Below, in pieces: positions 1-11,441 of a DNA stretch of 64,000 nt. A program made the position numbers and the translations under genes. The stretch covers positions 62,001 to 126,000 of the forward strand of contig JBAMJV010001795.1 in the NCBI GenBank assembly GCA_037951105.1. The letters run 5' to 3'. How positions within the stretch are numbered: position 1 is the stretch's first letter; each line of letters starts with the position of its first letter. The notes under the pieces are model-generated. The model was given only the letters and a program-made list of their open reading frames with translations. It did no database searches and was not told the origin of the DNA. This stretch comes from Echinarachnius parma. Lineage: Eukaryota; Echinodermata; Echinoidea; Clypeasteroida; Echinarachniidae.

Positions 1-1687
1 TTTTTCCAATTATCTACAATTCTTTGAATCTTTTGTAATTTTGTTTCCCAATTCTTTTTTACCACCAGTTCCAAATCAGTACTTATATGGACTCCTAAAT
101 ATTTTACGCTGCCTTCGGTCCATTGTAGTCCATATTCATGAAGATCCCATCTTTGTTGTATTGGGCCTAACCATTTCAATATTGTTTTATCTTTATTAAT
201 AATGGGACCGGCTGCCTTTCCAAATAATTCTAATTCTTTTATAATATGTCTTAAAGATGATTTTTCCCGAAAAAATAACGATGTATCATCTGCATATTGC
301 AGCACTTTTAATTCTATTTTTTTATCACCATACAAAATACCTTTAATTAATTCATTCTGTCTAATCTTTTCTGCCATTATTTCTACGGCTAATATAAACA
401 ACATTGCAGATAGAGGACATCCTTGCCTTATTCCTCTACCTATCTGAAAACTTCTAGTTTTCCACCCGTTGACTAATACTGAACTTTCTACATCCTTATA
501 CATCAATTTTACCCAATTACAAAAATCTACTCCTAAGTTAAAATGTCTCAAACATTCTTCTATAAACTGAAATTCTATAGTATCGAAGGCTTTTTTAAAA
601 TCCACCATCATAAATGCACCTTCAAATCCATTTTCATACACAAATTCAAAAATATCTTGTGTTAGTCTTACATTAAAACCACTTAATCTATTTTTTATAT
701 AACCAACCTGATTCTCATGTATAATATTTGGTATAACTTTTTGCAGTCTGCTCGCCATAACGGCAGCCATTATCTTATAATCATAATTCAACAACGTTAT
801 CGGTCTCCAATTATTCAAATTTTCTATTTCTCCTTTTTTATAAATCAATGTAATAATCCCGTACTTTTGTGTATCTGACATCATATTATTTTCAAAATTT
901 TCATTCAATGCATTAACAAAAATATACTCAATATCGTTCCAAAATACTTGATAAAATTCTATTGTTAAGCCATCTCCACCTGGAGCCTTATTCTTTTTCA
1001 TCTGAAATATTACTTTACGACATTCTTCTATTGTTATTAAACCTTCACAATTATTCTTATCTATTTCGGATAATTTATTAACTCTACATTGTTCAAAATA
1101 TTTATTAATCTCAATTAAATCTATTTTTTTACTAGCGTACAAATTTTCATAGAATGACACAACCTCATTCTGTATCTCATCTTGCTTTTCAATAAACTTT
1201 GTATCTTTTCTCAACCTTACAATATTTTTTTTCTCACCATTTTTCTTTTCTAAACCCATAAAATATTTAGTGTTTCTTTCACCTTCTTCAATCCACTTAA
1301 CTCGTGCTCTAATTGATGCACCTTTACTATCTTTTACATACATTTCTTCCAATTTATTTTTCGTTCGAATATATTCATCTTTAGTGTCTTCATCTATTCG
1401 ATCTTCAACATCTACTATATTTTGAAGTATTTTAATTTTTTGTTCTAATTTTTTCCTTAACACATCAACATTTTTTTTTTGTTTAGCACAAAATCTTTGT
1501 GTAAATTCGCGGGATCTTATTTTTATAAGTTCCCATCTTTCCGAAAAACTAACATTCTTCTTTTTAATATTATCAACAATGTTTCTTATTTGCTTTTTAT
1601 AATCATCATCCTTAAGAACATTATTATTTAGTTTCCAATATCCGGGACCTTGCTGTTTTTTCCCTAACATTAATTTCATAAAAATAG
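1..1687 (-). mobile_element. L1/Tx1-like LINE ORF2, reverse transcriptase part (runs off the window)
   Basis: This is the reverse-transcriptase half of a non-LTR retrotransposon, read right to left and leaving the window at base 1. It would make cDNA at a nicked target site. Reading the minus strand gives, in order, a linker with GPGYWKLN near 1640, an APGGDGL motif near 980, the catalytic block MMVDFKKAFDT near 595, RGIRQGCPLS near 430 and the YADD catalytic box at 285-296. The stretches I translated, which include all these blocks, contained no stop. The style resembles the L1/Tx1 clades; the assignment is by motif recognition, not alignment. The 5' continuation lies at 7579-7975, and the two are separated by an LTR element. 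The intact frame suggests a fairly young copy. Confidence 0.88.
1684..1687. repeat. Target-site duplication ATAG, left copy
   Basis: ATAG lies directly before the TG that opens the left LTR, and the same four bases follow the right LTR at 7579-7582. Removing the LTR element and one ATAG restores a continuous LINE reading frame, which supports the assignment. The bases before the right LTR also happen to be ATAG, so the boundary rests on the TG...CA rule as well. Confidence 0.8.
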
Positions 1688-2846
1688 TGTTGCGATTTGC
1701 AACAGTGATTATTGTGGTATTTTGTACTTAGGATAATTATTACGTGTAGTTACACATTCATATATTTGGGCCATGTACTGACCAATTCAGGGTCACTTTT
1801 CCCCACCGTCTTGTGCTCTCTAATCGCCACCCCTCCCCTTTCTTGATGTGACGCTTTGCTCAGGGTCAAGTCTCGCTCTTTCTATCACTCTCTCTTTTAG
1901 TCTTTCCTTCTGTTTACCTCGACCTCGGCTACTGGCCCTCTCTCTCTCTCTCTATTTCTGACTTGGTCAGTAGTTTCACGCTGTCCTTCCTAGCTCTCAC
2001 AATTAATGAATATTCATGAGCATAGTCGCGTCAAGGTTGTAGTAGTTTCGGTAGTTTTTCACAGCGTCCCTATTGCGTAACTCAAGGCTAAAGATAATTG
2101 ATAAAACAGTAGACCACATGTTATAGGCCACTCGATCCCAGGGTTGATGTAAGGTATTGGGATATGGGTATTCGTAATGTAATGAAGCCCTCTGAGTCTG
2201 ATTATATATAGATGTTATATCCCGCATGTAAACTGTGTATTCATTCTATGCTTACAATAATTGTTGAGTAGGTATTCCTGTATACACGAATCATTATACA
2301 TGTATATAGTACAGTTTCTATCGTAGTTGATTCGATCATGCCAATATGCATTCAGTCATCATTATGTTTATTGTAAATGCTATATGAGTGTTGTACAGAT
2401 CAGTTATTTTTATGTTCATGTAAAATGCTGACATGACTAAACTCGAGTCCTTAAACTCGAGCTGTTTAATTACCTTGTTTTTCGGCCTCGCTGCGCGGCC
2501 TTGTTAGGAAAGTTTGTTCCCCCTTTCTTGCGGCCTTGCTCGCTTGTCCTTGCGCTATGTTAGTTATTGTCTTTTGGCCCAGCGTGAGAATTGCTCTCCG
2601 TCTTCCGGAGATTTGGAAAGGCAAATAACCCCGCGTTGCGTAACAGCGAGGTCGCACTCTCCTCTCCGGACGAGAGCGCGTTCCCTAGCAACATGGTCGA
2701 GGTCAGAGAATCGCGTGCCGTCCTTACGACTGCCCATGCGCGGAAGCCCGAGTTTGCCCTCGTGTAGTCGAGGTCACACTCCGTCCTTCGCTCTGGGTCG
2801 GACTTGCGAGTCTGTATCGGAGGTCGACTAGCTTGAAGATAAGCCA

Positions 2847-2854
2847 TATAAAAA
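2847..2854 (+). promoter_or_regulatory. TATA-like box of the 5' LTR
   Basis: TATAAAAA sits about 320 bp upstream of the AATAAA signal in the same LTR, after a GC-rich block. That order (TATA, transcription start, poly(A) signal) is expected of a retrotransposon LTR promoter. The start site itself is inferred at about 2875-2885. Confidence 0.6.
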
Positions 2855-3169
2855 GCGGAGCGCGATCCAAATTGAGCAGTTATTATTGGAGTTCTATTCT
2901 AGTGAGTTGCATTCGGAGTTGTTATTGGAGTTCTTGATCTGAGTTTCACCTTCTGAGTTCAGTTCATTCCGATCTAACTCTAAGTTATGGAGTTAGACCC
3001 GATCGAGTATAGCACAATGAAGACTAAGCGCGGTAGTTAGTTGTATTCCAGTTGATTCCCGAGTCGAGTTCGAGTTGTTATCAGAGTTGATACACCACCC
3101 AGGCTATGGGTCGGTCTGTCGATCGAGTCAAGTCGTGGATTCATGTTTGAGATGTTGTAGTTTATATTG

Positions 3170-3175
3170 AATAAA
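3170..3175 (+). promoter_or_regulatory. Poly(A) signal AATAAA in the 5' LTR
   Basis: AATAAA lies 178 bp before the LTR end. The equivalent at 7395-7400 in the right LTR would be the functional one for the element transcript. Confidence 0.55.
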
Positions 3176-3354
3176 ACCAGCCATGAGCTGAAACAATATT
3201 ACAGGAATACAGTCGTTACAATTGTGCCATTATTTCGAGAGCCACGCTACCATGGTCGATTAAGTGATTTAGAAACTATACAATATCATCATCATCATCA
3301 TCCATCTTCATCCCCCATTGCATTTGTCGATCCGAACCCCGACATTTGTAACAC

Positions 3355-3372
3355 TGGTGGCAGCGGTGGGAT
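3355..3372 (+). other. Primer-binding site matching tRNA-Leu
   Basis: TGGTGGCAGCGGTGGGAT starts two bases after the LTR end. It is the complement of the 3' end of animal leucine tRNAs, including the added CCA (a match of 18 bases to the leucine tRNA 3' end as I know it). This marks the minus-strand cDNA start and fixes the element orientation. Confidence 0.8.
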
Positions 3373-5899
3373 GAGTGACTTTAACACGTGCCTGTGGTTA
3401 TTGAAAGGACAAATAACGATACAGCAGCATTTTAACAGCACCAGACTTGAACTCATCAGCATGATCAGCGATACAGTCGAGTGGTGGGGTATTCTGCAGT
3501 TAAGCCGAAAATGGCTCCATCCAGAAACTAACTTGGATATTTATTTCTGAACAATAATGTCGACGGGATGAGTACGTGCTCTGTGATCGAGATCATGGAC
3601 ATGAGTTTGATTGTTGTCGCCAATTTATACAATTCACGTGCACGTATTGTATGAAGATCGCTATGCTTGGAGATGGACATAATCACGGAGGATGAGTTGG
3701 ACGAGTGATCCGGATGTGATGGAGGCCAGCATGACTAAGCTCGGCGTGTGGTGGGTGCTGGTGGTCATTTTGGCGAGTTCGAGGAGAAGCTTCTGGCTTG
3801 GCGTGTATGGAGATGGAGCGACCCTCTCGACGACCCCTTGTCATCGCCGTCGTCATGTCGCAGTTCGTCGTGAGGAGCCGCGGGAATCAACACGCCGGAC
3901 ATCATACGCGGCGTCGTCGTCCCTTCTCGCGCGCGGAGATGAGGAGTTCGACTGGTACACTGCCGGGATCACCTAGCATATAGCATGTCGATGTGCAACA
4001 TTGCTGTAATTCTGCGACATCAAGGGGAAACTTATATACGTCATCGGCCTCAGCCTAACACATAGTTTGGAGAAAAGAAAATATTGGAAATCTGTTTATG
4101 GATATATGATTCGTGAAATTTATTTTGATCACGTATGTGAAACGTGAATAGTTAGCAGTGCGACTTGTTTGCGATACAGTCTTGTTTAATATATTTGTGA
4201 AGATCGAAATAATGCATGTCAGTTTGCATTAATAGTGAAATAATTGTATCGTCTTCGACATGGAGGAGCCTTGGGGTCATCGTTGCGGTTGTGGATTATG
4301 AAGCGAGGTGCGATATATGTAGTTTAGGTTAAGTTGTATGTTAAGTCGCGTTGTGATACAGCCAGTATGTATCTGTAAAATTGGTCGCGCCGAAATCGGA
4401 GCTGAGGGGCCGTTGCCATGGTTCCGTTGGAACGGAGCCCGGTAGTTTATATAGTGTAGATTAGATATCGCGACCATCACGCGGTCGACGTTGACGAGGC
4501 GACAACCTGCCCTGCGCCTCCTACACAGGCGCCTTCGCTGGAATTCTCCGGGCCGTAGGAAGCCGTCTTTCAACAAATCGTCCGCGAACGTTTTATAAAT
4601 CACGACGCAGAAGATGACCACGACAGCGACATGGAAGCGATTACATCGAAATTTACTATCCCCGTATCCAGATAGTAATATTTGTGACGAACACGACCGT
4701 GGGCATCGATCACGGTGGGTCTTGGCCAGACTCGGATTGTTGCAGTGGTGATCATCGTCAGAATTTCGATTATTTATGAAGGATTATAATTAAACATAGA
4801 AGCTGAGACAATGGACTATATAGACCTTCCCTTGTTGTTCGCGAAGAAAAGGAACTCTATTCATTGCATGTCGAATAAACCTTATTAATTCTTGGGACAA
4901 TGATGAACTTTAATGCCCAAGCAGGGATACATTTTAACTTTTAACCTTTTTATTTCTGCTTGATAAAATTATGACATGTTGTATGTATAATGTTGGTTCG
5001 TTACAGTAAGTTGGTATGCATAATTGATTTAAAGAAAACAAGAAACGTAAACAAATTTATGACAAAAAAGAAAGAGAATGAACGTAGAGTAAACATAGAG
5101 TTTTGTTGTGGTAAACGAACGTGTGTTTTGCTTAAAGAAGTTATTGGTATATAATTATTGTAAGCTGTAAACAGGAATTTAATGTGTCGGTTATTGTGCA
5201 ACGTTTTTAATTTATGTTTGGACGTTCTCTTTTTAGATGTACTTGAATTTTGATCGTTTCCTTGTTTCTGATTTTCAATTTCATGCATGTCATTTTTTTC
5301 GCTGTAAATAGTACGATTTGTTTCACTTGTATTTTTGTTAGCAGGTGTATTTTTTTAGTAGGAAGCGTGTAATAGGGCGAGAGGCGTATAATTTCGTTCT
5401 ACCGTAGGTATAGATTTGATGCAACCATGTGCGCTTGGTAGTTTGGGATCGCGTGGGGGGCATTCCTTAACTTCTCTCCGCCTCTTCTTCCTTCCTCCCT
5501 TTCTCACCGACTATCCTCTTTTATGCATTTTGCCCTGTCTGCTCAATACACTCGCTCCGTTATATCGCCTTGTTTTGTATGATTTGCATTGCATGTGGAG
5601 ATTTAATGTCCTGTTTGATGACTCTCAATTTATATCCGCCCTGTTTCCCTTCCTCTTCTCTTTCTCTTCCCTCCAATTGCATGTCCTCTCCTCTCAATCA
5701 CCCCTTCTTCCTTTTTATCTTTATATCTATGTCTCTACTTTCTCGTTATGGAAACGTGTGTATAGATTACAGAAGGTTTTTAGTTATTTTGTATTATATT
5801 TTGTATGATTAGTATGTGAGTTAGAACTTGAACATGCAGGTATATATCAGTGAAAGTATTGTTCTTACTTATATCGCTGAGGGCAGCGAATTTTTCCGT
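3373..5899 (+). other. Interior of the LTR element, no recognisable coding domain
   Basis: This interior of about 2.5 kb is bounded by the primer-binding site and the purine tract. It has two GC-rich islands (about 3690-3970 and 4380-4760) separated by AT-rich DNA. Open frames of 94 codons (3692-3976, plus), 114 codons (4277-4621, minus) and 130 codons (5416-5808, plus) show no reverse transcriptase, protease, integrase or gag zinc-knuckle motif that I recognise. They could be chance frames or fragments of captured DNA. Packaging signals are expected here but cannot be pinpointed. Confidence 0.6.
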
Positions 5900-5912
5900 A
5901 GGGAGGAGATAG
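5900..5912 (+). other. Polypurine tract before the 3' LTR
   Basis: AGGGAGGAGATAG immediately precedes the right LTR. It is all purine except for one T and fits the plus-strand primer of LTR retroelements. Confidence 0.75.
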
Positions 5913-7578
5913 TGTTGCGATTTGCAACAGTGATTATTGTGGTATTTTGTACTTAGGATAATTATTACGTGTAGTTACACATTCATATATTTGGGCCATG
6001 TACTGACCAATTCAGGGTCACTTTTCCCCACCGTCTTGTGCTCTCTAATCGCCACCCCTCCCCTTTCTTGATGTGACGCTTTGCTCAGGGTCAAGTCTCG
6101 CTCTTTCTATCACTCTCTCTTTTAGTCTTTCCTTCTGTTTACCTCGACCTCGGCTACTGGCCCTCTCTCTCTCTCTCTATTTCTGACTTGGTCAGTAGTT
6201 TCACGCTGTCCTTCCTAGCTCTCACAATTAATGAATATTCATGAGCATAGTCGCGTCAAGGTTGTAGTAGTTTCGGTAGTTTTTCACAGCGTCCCTATTG
6301 CGTAACTCAAGGCTAAAGATAATTGATAAAACAGTAGACCACATGTTATAGGCCACTCGATCCCAGGGTTGATGTAAGGTATTGGGATATGGGTATTCGT
6401 AATGTAATGAAGCCCTCTGAGTCTGATTATATATAGATGTTATATCCCGCATGTAAACTGTGTATTCATTCTATGCTTACAATAATTGTTGAGTAGGTAT
6501 TCCTGTATACACGAATCATTATACATGTATATAGTACAGTTTCTATCGTAGTTGATTCGATCATGCCAATATGCATTCAGTCATCATTATGTTTATTGTA
6601 AATGCTATATGAGTGTTGTACAGATCAGTTATTTTTATGTTCATGTAAAATGCTGACATGACTAAACTCGAGTCCTTAAACTCGAGCTGTTTAATTACCT
6701 TGTTTTTCGGCCTCGCTGCGCGGCCTTGTTAGGAAAGTTTGTTCCCCCTTTCTTGCGGCCTTGCTCGCTTGTCCTTGCGCTATGTTAGTTATTGTCTTTT
6801 GGCCCAGCGTGAGAATTGCTCTCCGTCTTCCGGAGATTTGGAAAGGCAAATAACCCCGCGTTGCGTAACAGCGAGGTCGCACTCTCCTCTCCGGACGAGA
6901 GCGCGTTCCCTAGCAACATGGTCGAGGTCAGAGAATCGCGTGCCGTCCTTACGACTGCCCATGCGCGGAAGCCCGAGTTTGCCCTCGTGTAGTCGAGGTC
7001 ACACTCCGTCCTTCGCTCTGGGTCGGACTTGCGAGTCTGTATCGGAGGTCGACTAGCTTGAAGATAAGCCATATAAAAAGCGGAGCGCGATCCAAATTGA
7101 GCAGTTATTATTGGAGTTCTATTCTAGTGAGTTGCATTCGGAGTTGTTATTGGAGTTCTTGATCTGAGTTTCACCTTCTGAGTTCAGTTCATTCCGATCT
7201 AACTCTAAGTTATGGAGTTAGACCCGATCGAGTATAGCACAATGAAGACTAAGCGCGGTAGTTAGTTGTATTCCAGTTGATTCCCGAGTCGAGTTCGAGT
7301 TGTTATCAGAGTTGATACACCACCCAGGCTATGGGTCGGTCTGTCGATCGAGTCAAGTCGTGGATTCATGTTTGAGATGTTGTAGTTTATATTGAATAAA
7401 ACCAGCCATGAGCTGAAACAATATTACAGGAATACAGTCGTTACAATTGTGCCATTATTTCGAGAGCCACGCTACCATGGTCGATTAAGTGATTTAGAAA
7501 CTATACAATATCATCATCATCATCATCCATCTTCATCCCCCATTGCATTTGTCGATCCGAACCCCGACATTTGTAACA
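5913..7578 (+). repeat. 3' LTR
   Basis: Right long terminal repeat, 1666 bp, matching 1688-3353 without any difference I could find. It carries the same TATA-like box (7072-7079) and AATAAA (7395-7400). It ends in AACA, followed by the ATAG target duplication and then LINE sequence. Confidence 0.93.
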
Positions 7579-7975
7579 ATAGCATTATGGTCGCATCTAA
7601 TTGCTGGGCGAATATCTGTTGCAACTACCTTAGAAATTAAGTTATTACTTATTAACCAATAATCAAGGCGTGATGCAACATTCAAAAATAAATTTCTCCA
7701 CGTAAACTGTTTTTTAACTGGGTTTCTTTTTCTCCATATATCACATAAATCAAATTTTGTTATCAAACATTTTAAATTTATCGGGGTCTTATAATAATTA
7801 TTTTTGTTCTCTTTTACATCATTATGAGTACAAAGTATTGAATTATAATCTCCACCTATTACCAATTCGTGGTGTTGCTTTTTATTTTGTTGAATCCAAC
7901 AAGCAATTTTTTTTAAAAATTGTTCTCTAAATTTTTTTTCTGTTGGTGCATAAATATTGACAATACAATGCATGT
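7579..7975 (-). mobile_element. L1/Tx1-like LINE ORF2, AP-endonuclease part, 5'-truncated
   Basis: This is the upstream half of the LINE whose reverse transcriptase is at 1-1687. The minus strand encodes the C-terminal two thirds of an AP-type endonuclease: VNIYAPT near 7965, GGDYNSI near 7860, SRLDYWLIS near 7665, and CDHNAI just before the LTR insertion (SDHN is the usual form of this catalytic block). These nucleases nick target DNA to prime reverse transcription. A TAG stop lies in frame just upstream of the first methionine, and the N-terminal part of the domain is missing, so the copy is 5'-truncated, as is common for LINEs. The frame carries straight on into 1-1683 once the LTR element and one ATAG are removed. 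Confidence 0.88.
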
Positions 7976-8159
7976 ATAACTATAACATAACCAAAAGATA
8001 TCAAATTGAAGGTAAAAAGGGCAAGACAAAGTTCAGTCTGCGATTTCATTCGAATTAATGGTGCGAACAAAGGTAGGCAGTGTATTTAAGGTTCGCGTTT
8101 GAAAGGGAGGTTCGCGTTTGAAACATGACAAATAGTTTTTAAATATTATCCAATTGTTT
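7976..8159. other. Intergenic, with a short tandem repeat
   Basis: The only structure seen is a 15-bp direct repeat GGTTCGCGTTTGAAA at 8090-8104 and 8109-8123. No gene is recognisable. Confidence 0.5.
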
Positions 8160-8746
8160 AAAGTGTGGTTCAGTTTGGGTATAGAGGGCGCTGCACGAAT
8201 CTATTTTGTGTGAGGTAATGAAAAACTGTGTGTAACATTTGAAAGAGCATACAACTTTAATGACAGAATAAACTTTATTTGATCAAAATTGGTTCAGATA
8301 AGTCTAAAATATCAATACAAAATATCAGATGGGAATAAATCTGTGCCCAAGATTTATTTGAAGATTTTGTTAAAGAATTAACAAAATGATTACACTTTTT
8401 CAAAAATGTTCAAAAGAGGTTTATAAATAGTTATTGATGATCTTTCTATTTAATTATAATTTCAACAAAACATCACATGCACATTTAAAATACTTAAAAA
8501 TGGTTGAAACCAATGTTTTTTTTTATTAGAGAGCGCCCTCTTGACTTTAGCTTTTCTTTTTTCTTTCTTCTTTTTACTGATAACAGGCTTTTTACTATAT
8601 AGTCGATTTTGTTATTTTGAATACCTTTCGCGGAGTAGTGTGGAGTTATAACAATTATTTTGTAATGTAATGGTGCAGGTTTGGATGACTAAAATTAAGT
8701 TTGACCAAAACTGTACTCTGTATACCAAAACTCAAATATCCCTTTT
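8160..8746. mobile_element. Family-B MITE
   Basis: A non-coding element of about 590 bp. One end reads GGTTCAGTTTGGGTATAGAG and continues with AGGGCGCTGC; the other ends in ACCAAAACTCAAATATCCC. Internal hallmarks shared with the copies at 12.3, 32.9, 46.2 and 48.3 kb are TGTGAGGTAATGAAAAACTG, AATAAACTTTATTTG.TCAAAAT and a 'GATAACAGGCTTTTTAC' block. Both ends are inverted relative to each other. It would be mobilised by an unknown transposase. Confidence 0.7.
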
Positions 8747-9090
8747 ACTGAACTACGAATCTGCACAATAGCGTCTCAAAAAATATAACTGTATATAAAT
8801 GGGGGAGAGGAGGCATGGCACAATGGTATATCACATGAGTGGCGTTAGGATACAGTCATAATGGTTATACACACAATCAATTATGTATTGTCACAATTTG
8901 TATCATTATTTGTGTGTAATGCATACCGTATTCATGTATGACTTATACTTTATTGGCATTTACTATAAAATCAGGGTTCCCATTTGCATGGTGCTGCTAT
9001 CGTTACAAATGTGTGCACCCAAATTGTTGAAGGGTACAATTTTGATCGACTCCACCTCCCCCCCCCCCCCCCCCACACACTTTTTTTTTT
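8747..9090. other. No gene seen; C and T homopolymers
   Basis: AT-rich DNA ending in a run of about 18 C (9057-9074) and a T run. Short open frames here are not recognisable. Confidence 0.5.
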
Positions 9091-9094
9091 AGAG

Positions 9095-9410
9095 ATATTC
9101 GCACCCGTGTATGTTTACAGACGTAGTACAGAATTCATGGAATTTGCGTTCAAAGTTCAATCTCCGCAATGTTCCCACGCCGCCACGCGTGCTGCAATGC
9201 GGACGCGTTTAGCTACGACTATTCAAAACCGTTGATCAACGGTTTTGAAATAATGATTTTCAATTATCTTCATTACCAAAGGGACATTTAAAAAAATCTA
9301 ACCCTATTTTATTCTTCTCTTACCATAAGCTAAACAACACGGCAGAAGAGAAACGAGGAAGCTCCAAGTATTTTTCGTGGAGTTAGACACTTTACAGGCA
9401 TCACTTTAAA
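9095..9410 (-). mobile_element. Family-A MITE, truncated
   Basis: This matches the right half of the complete copy at 31588-32141 in inverse orientation: CACCCGTGTATGTTTACAGA at the left, the core ACCATAAGCTAAACAACACG, and the terminus GTTAGACACTTTACAGGCAT followed by CACTTTAAA. A perfect hairpin CAAAACCGTTGATCAACGGTTTTG lies in the middle (about 9228-9251). The left end is lost at the homopolymer run. Confidence 0.7.
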
Positions 9411-10174
9411 GGCAATGGTGAGTGTTGGTCAAACTTAACTTTAGTAACCAAAACCTGCACGATTACGGTACAAACTAATAGTTATAACTTCACCATGCTC
9501 GAAAAGTATACACAATTACAAACGACAAAGTAAAACCCCTGTTATCATTCAAAAAGAGCCGTTACAACTCGAAGTGTCAAATTAACTCTAGAGTTAGCCA
9601 GCGCGAAGCACTAGCGTTCTAGGTCCTATATAATACGGGACTGTAGTGCAGTGCGCGGTAATAGTACGTGTAGTATGTATCGCAACTCGCAAGCCCCATT
9701 CGTTCGCCTTTCGTTCAGAGTCGCGCTAACACACGGAGAGAACTCGAGAAGTCCATGAGGCGCATATATCACTGATTGTTTGCGGAATAGAGGGAAAAAT
9801 CATAATCTTAATCCACCCGATAGTTGGATCACATATCGGAGAGTGAATTGCTGGTAAGTACCGTATCATATGTATAGTTTTAAGCACAATTAGCGTGCAC
9901 ACAAATATTTGGCTTCAGTTCTTTATTATGAAGACCTAGAACGCTAGTGCCTCGCACTAGCGTTCTCTAAAAAGTGATACCCGGGCGTCAACCACTTTTA
10001 TATGATATTTTGAAAGCCAATTCCACAACAATTAGAGCATTTGAATGGGAATTATTATTATTTCCCATGTTTTTTTCGATGATCTTTCATATGGAATTGA
10101 AATCAGCCAAATCCGTTACAATTTATGTCGGGGGGGCACTTTGGAAATTACCAACACTCACCATTGCCTTTAAA
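9408..10174. mobile_element. Composite MITE with terminal inverted repeats, related to family B
   Basis: Ends are GGCAATGGTGAGTGTTGGT at 9411 and its exact complement ending at about 10170, each joined to TTTAAA. The left arm continues with family-B sequence (TAGTAACCAAAACCTGCAC). The middle holds the nested inverted-repeat element 9603-9955. No transposase frame is present. Confidence 0.65.
9603..9955. mobile_element. Nested inverted-repeat element with promoter-like interior
   Basis: A 23-bp inverted repeat (GCGAAGCACTAGCGTTCTAGG at the left, one mismatch at the right) bounds about 350 bp. Inside is TATATAATA near 9627 and, 220 bp on, GCTGGTAAGTA (about 9850), a perfect splice-donor consensus. 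A further copy of the ACTAGCGTTCT arm follows at 9956-9966. Confidence 0.55.
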
Positions 10175-10179
10175 CAGTA

Positions 10180-10262
10180 TATATTTCAAAGCTGAAATGT
10201 TTTCAAAATTGATTTTACCTCGCAGTTTAATTATTAACCAGTCGCAGCGTTGCCCAATAAAA
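10180..10262. repeat. Repeat D, left part
   Basis: AAATTGATTTTACC followed by ACCAGTCGCAGCGT matches 14430-14490. Its downstream part appears at 11705-11892, so the element 10265-11700 interrupts this repeat. Confidence 0.55.
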
Positions 10263-10419
10263 AAAAAATGTAAGTAGGTGTACAAAGGCTTGTAGATGGC
10301 CCTCCCCAAGCGTAATGGGGTACAGCTATAGGTTACAGTCTGTTATTCCATGGATTGTACTAGCGGACAATCCATGGTTATTCCGAAGGTTCAGTTATTC
10401 CATGGATTGTACTAGCGGT

Positions 10420-10650
10420 TTAATTTTTTGAAAAAATCTTCTAATTATTTGGGCCCCAAATAATTATAAGATCAGATATAGTTATTGATATTTCAGCCAT
10501 TTCTGGGTCGATTTTGACCAAATCAAGTTTTTTCTGCCATTAAAATTGCATGTTCTTTCAAATTCGACACTCAGATTTGCATTACCTCACAAAAAAATAG
10601 TGATGTGCAACGCCCTGGTCCTCTCTACCAAAACTGAACTACCTCTTTAA
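10420..10650. mobile_element. Family-B MITE fragment
   Basis: Right half of a family-B element: the palindromic AATTATTTGGGGCCC-like centre (here TTTGGGCCCCAAATAATT), TTTCAGCCATTTCTGGGTCG, then ATTACCTCACAAAAAAATAG and the terminus ACCAAAACTGAACTACCTC. Confidence 0.65.
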
Positions 10651-11401
10651 AAAAAGTGAAAATCTAACCTCCCGACTAAGGTTACAAAGTCTTATAACCT
10701 TTTGTCTCCGCTAGTACAATCCATGGTTATTCCGAGGGTTCGTTATTCCGAAGGTTCGTTATTCCGAAGGTTCGTTATTCCGAAGGTTCGTTATTCCGAA
10801 GGTTCGTTGATCCGAAATTAAAATCGGGTTCGTTATTCCGAAGGTTCGTTAGTCCTAAAATGAAATAGGGTTCGTTAATCCGAAAATTAAATAAATACGA
10901 CGTAGAAAAGAATGGAGTTGATTTGATTTTGAGCAGTGTGGACTTGGGAAAGGGGATCAATCTTACTCTAATTGCCGTGGCTGCATGGGGGTGGGGGAGA
11001 AGGGGAGGGGGGGGGGGGCAAAGAGTGGCTTTACAATTCTAGTCAAATTGTATTTTATTTTTCTTTGTAAAACAGTGCAATAAGAATGAGATATATATAT
11101 ATTTATATCTTTCTCATGTAAAAAAAACCATGAAATAAAATATTATTTGTCTGAATTGTATGTATTTCATCATAAATAGCAACTAAGGGCGGGGGGGGGG
11201 GGGGGGGGGTTGCTATTTGAATCCCCGCAAGTGATGTTTTCCACATCACATTTTCACTTGGCAGGGGGGGGGGGGGATTGTTCCCTTTTTAATGTTCATG
11301 ATTCCTTCATGCATGCATGTTTATGCTGTATTAATGATTTAAATTGATTTGGGAGGGGGCCCATGACACCTCCCCCCCCCCCCCTCCACCACTACGCCAG
11401 T

Positions 11402-11402
<1 letters not shown>

Positions 11403-11438
<36 letters not shown>
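11403..11438. repeat. (CA)n microsatellite
   Basis: About 18 CA dinucleotides preceding the right-hand array of the surrounding element. Confidence 0.9.

Positions 11439-11441
<3 letters not shown>

Larger units (their letters stand above)
1688..3353 (+). repeat. 5' LTR
   Basis: Left long terminal repeat, TG...CA, 1666 bp, identical as far as I could compare with 5913-7578. By inference U3 runs to about 2877, followed by R and U5: a TATA-like box lies at 2847-2854 and AATAAA at 3170-3175. It contains a CT microsatellite near 1940 and a GC-rich stretch at about 2480-2830. Several short ORFs here recur unchanged in the right LTR and are not genes. Confidence 0.93.
1688..7578 (+). mobile_element. 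Non-autonomous LTR retrotransposon (5.9 kb) inserted in a LINE
   Basis: Two direct repeats of 1666 bp flank a 2559-bp interior. The repeats begin TGTT and end AACA. A primer-binding site follows the left LTR and a purine tract precedes the right LTR, so the element is oriented on the plus strand. The interior has no recognisable gag, protease, reverse transcriptase or integrase; its longest open frames are about 95-130 codons. Mobilisation would therefore need proteins from a related autonomous element. The LTRs have equal length and a constant 4225-bp offset, and I saw no substitutions between them, which points to recent insertion. A 4-bp ATAG duplication flanks it. It resembles large non-autonomous derivatives in design; its superfamily cannot be told from the sequence. 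Confidence 0.92.

Noticed and set aside
2466..2847. Overlapping ORFs of 63-105 codons in the LTRs
   Set aside because: They recur unchanged in both LTRs, overlap on opposite strands and have no recognisable domain.
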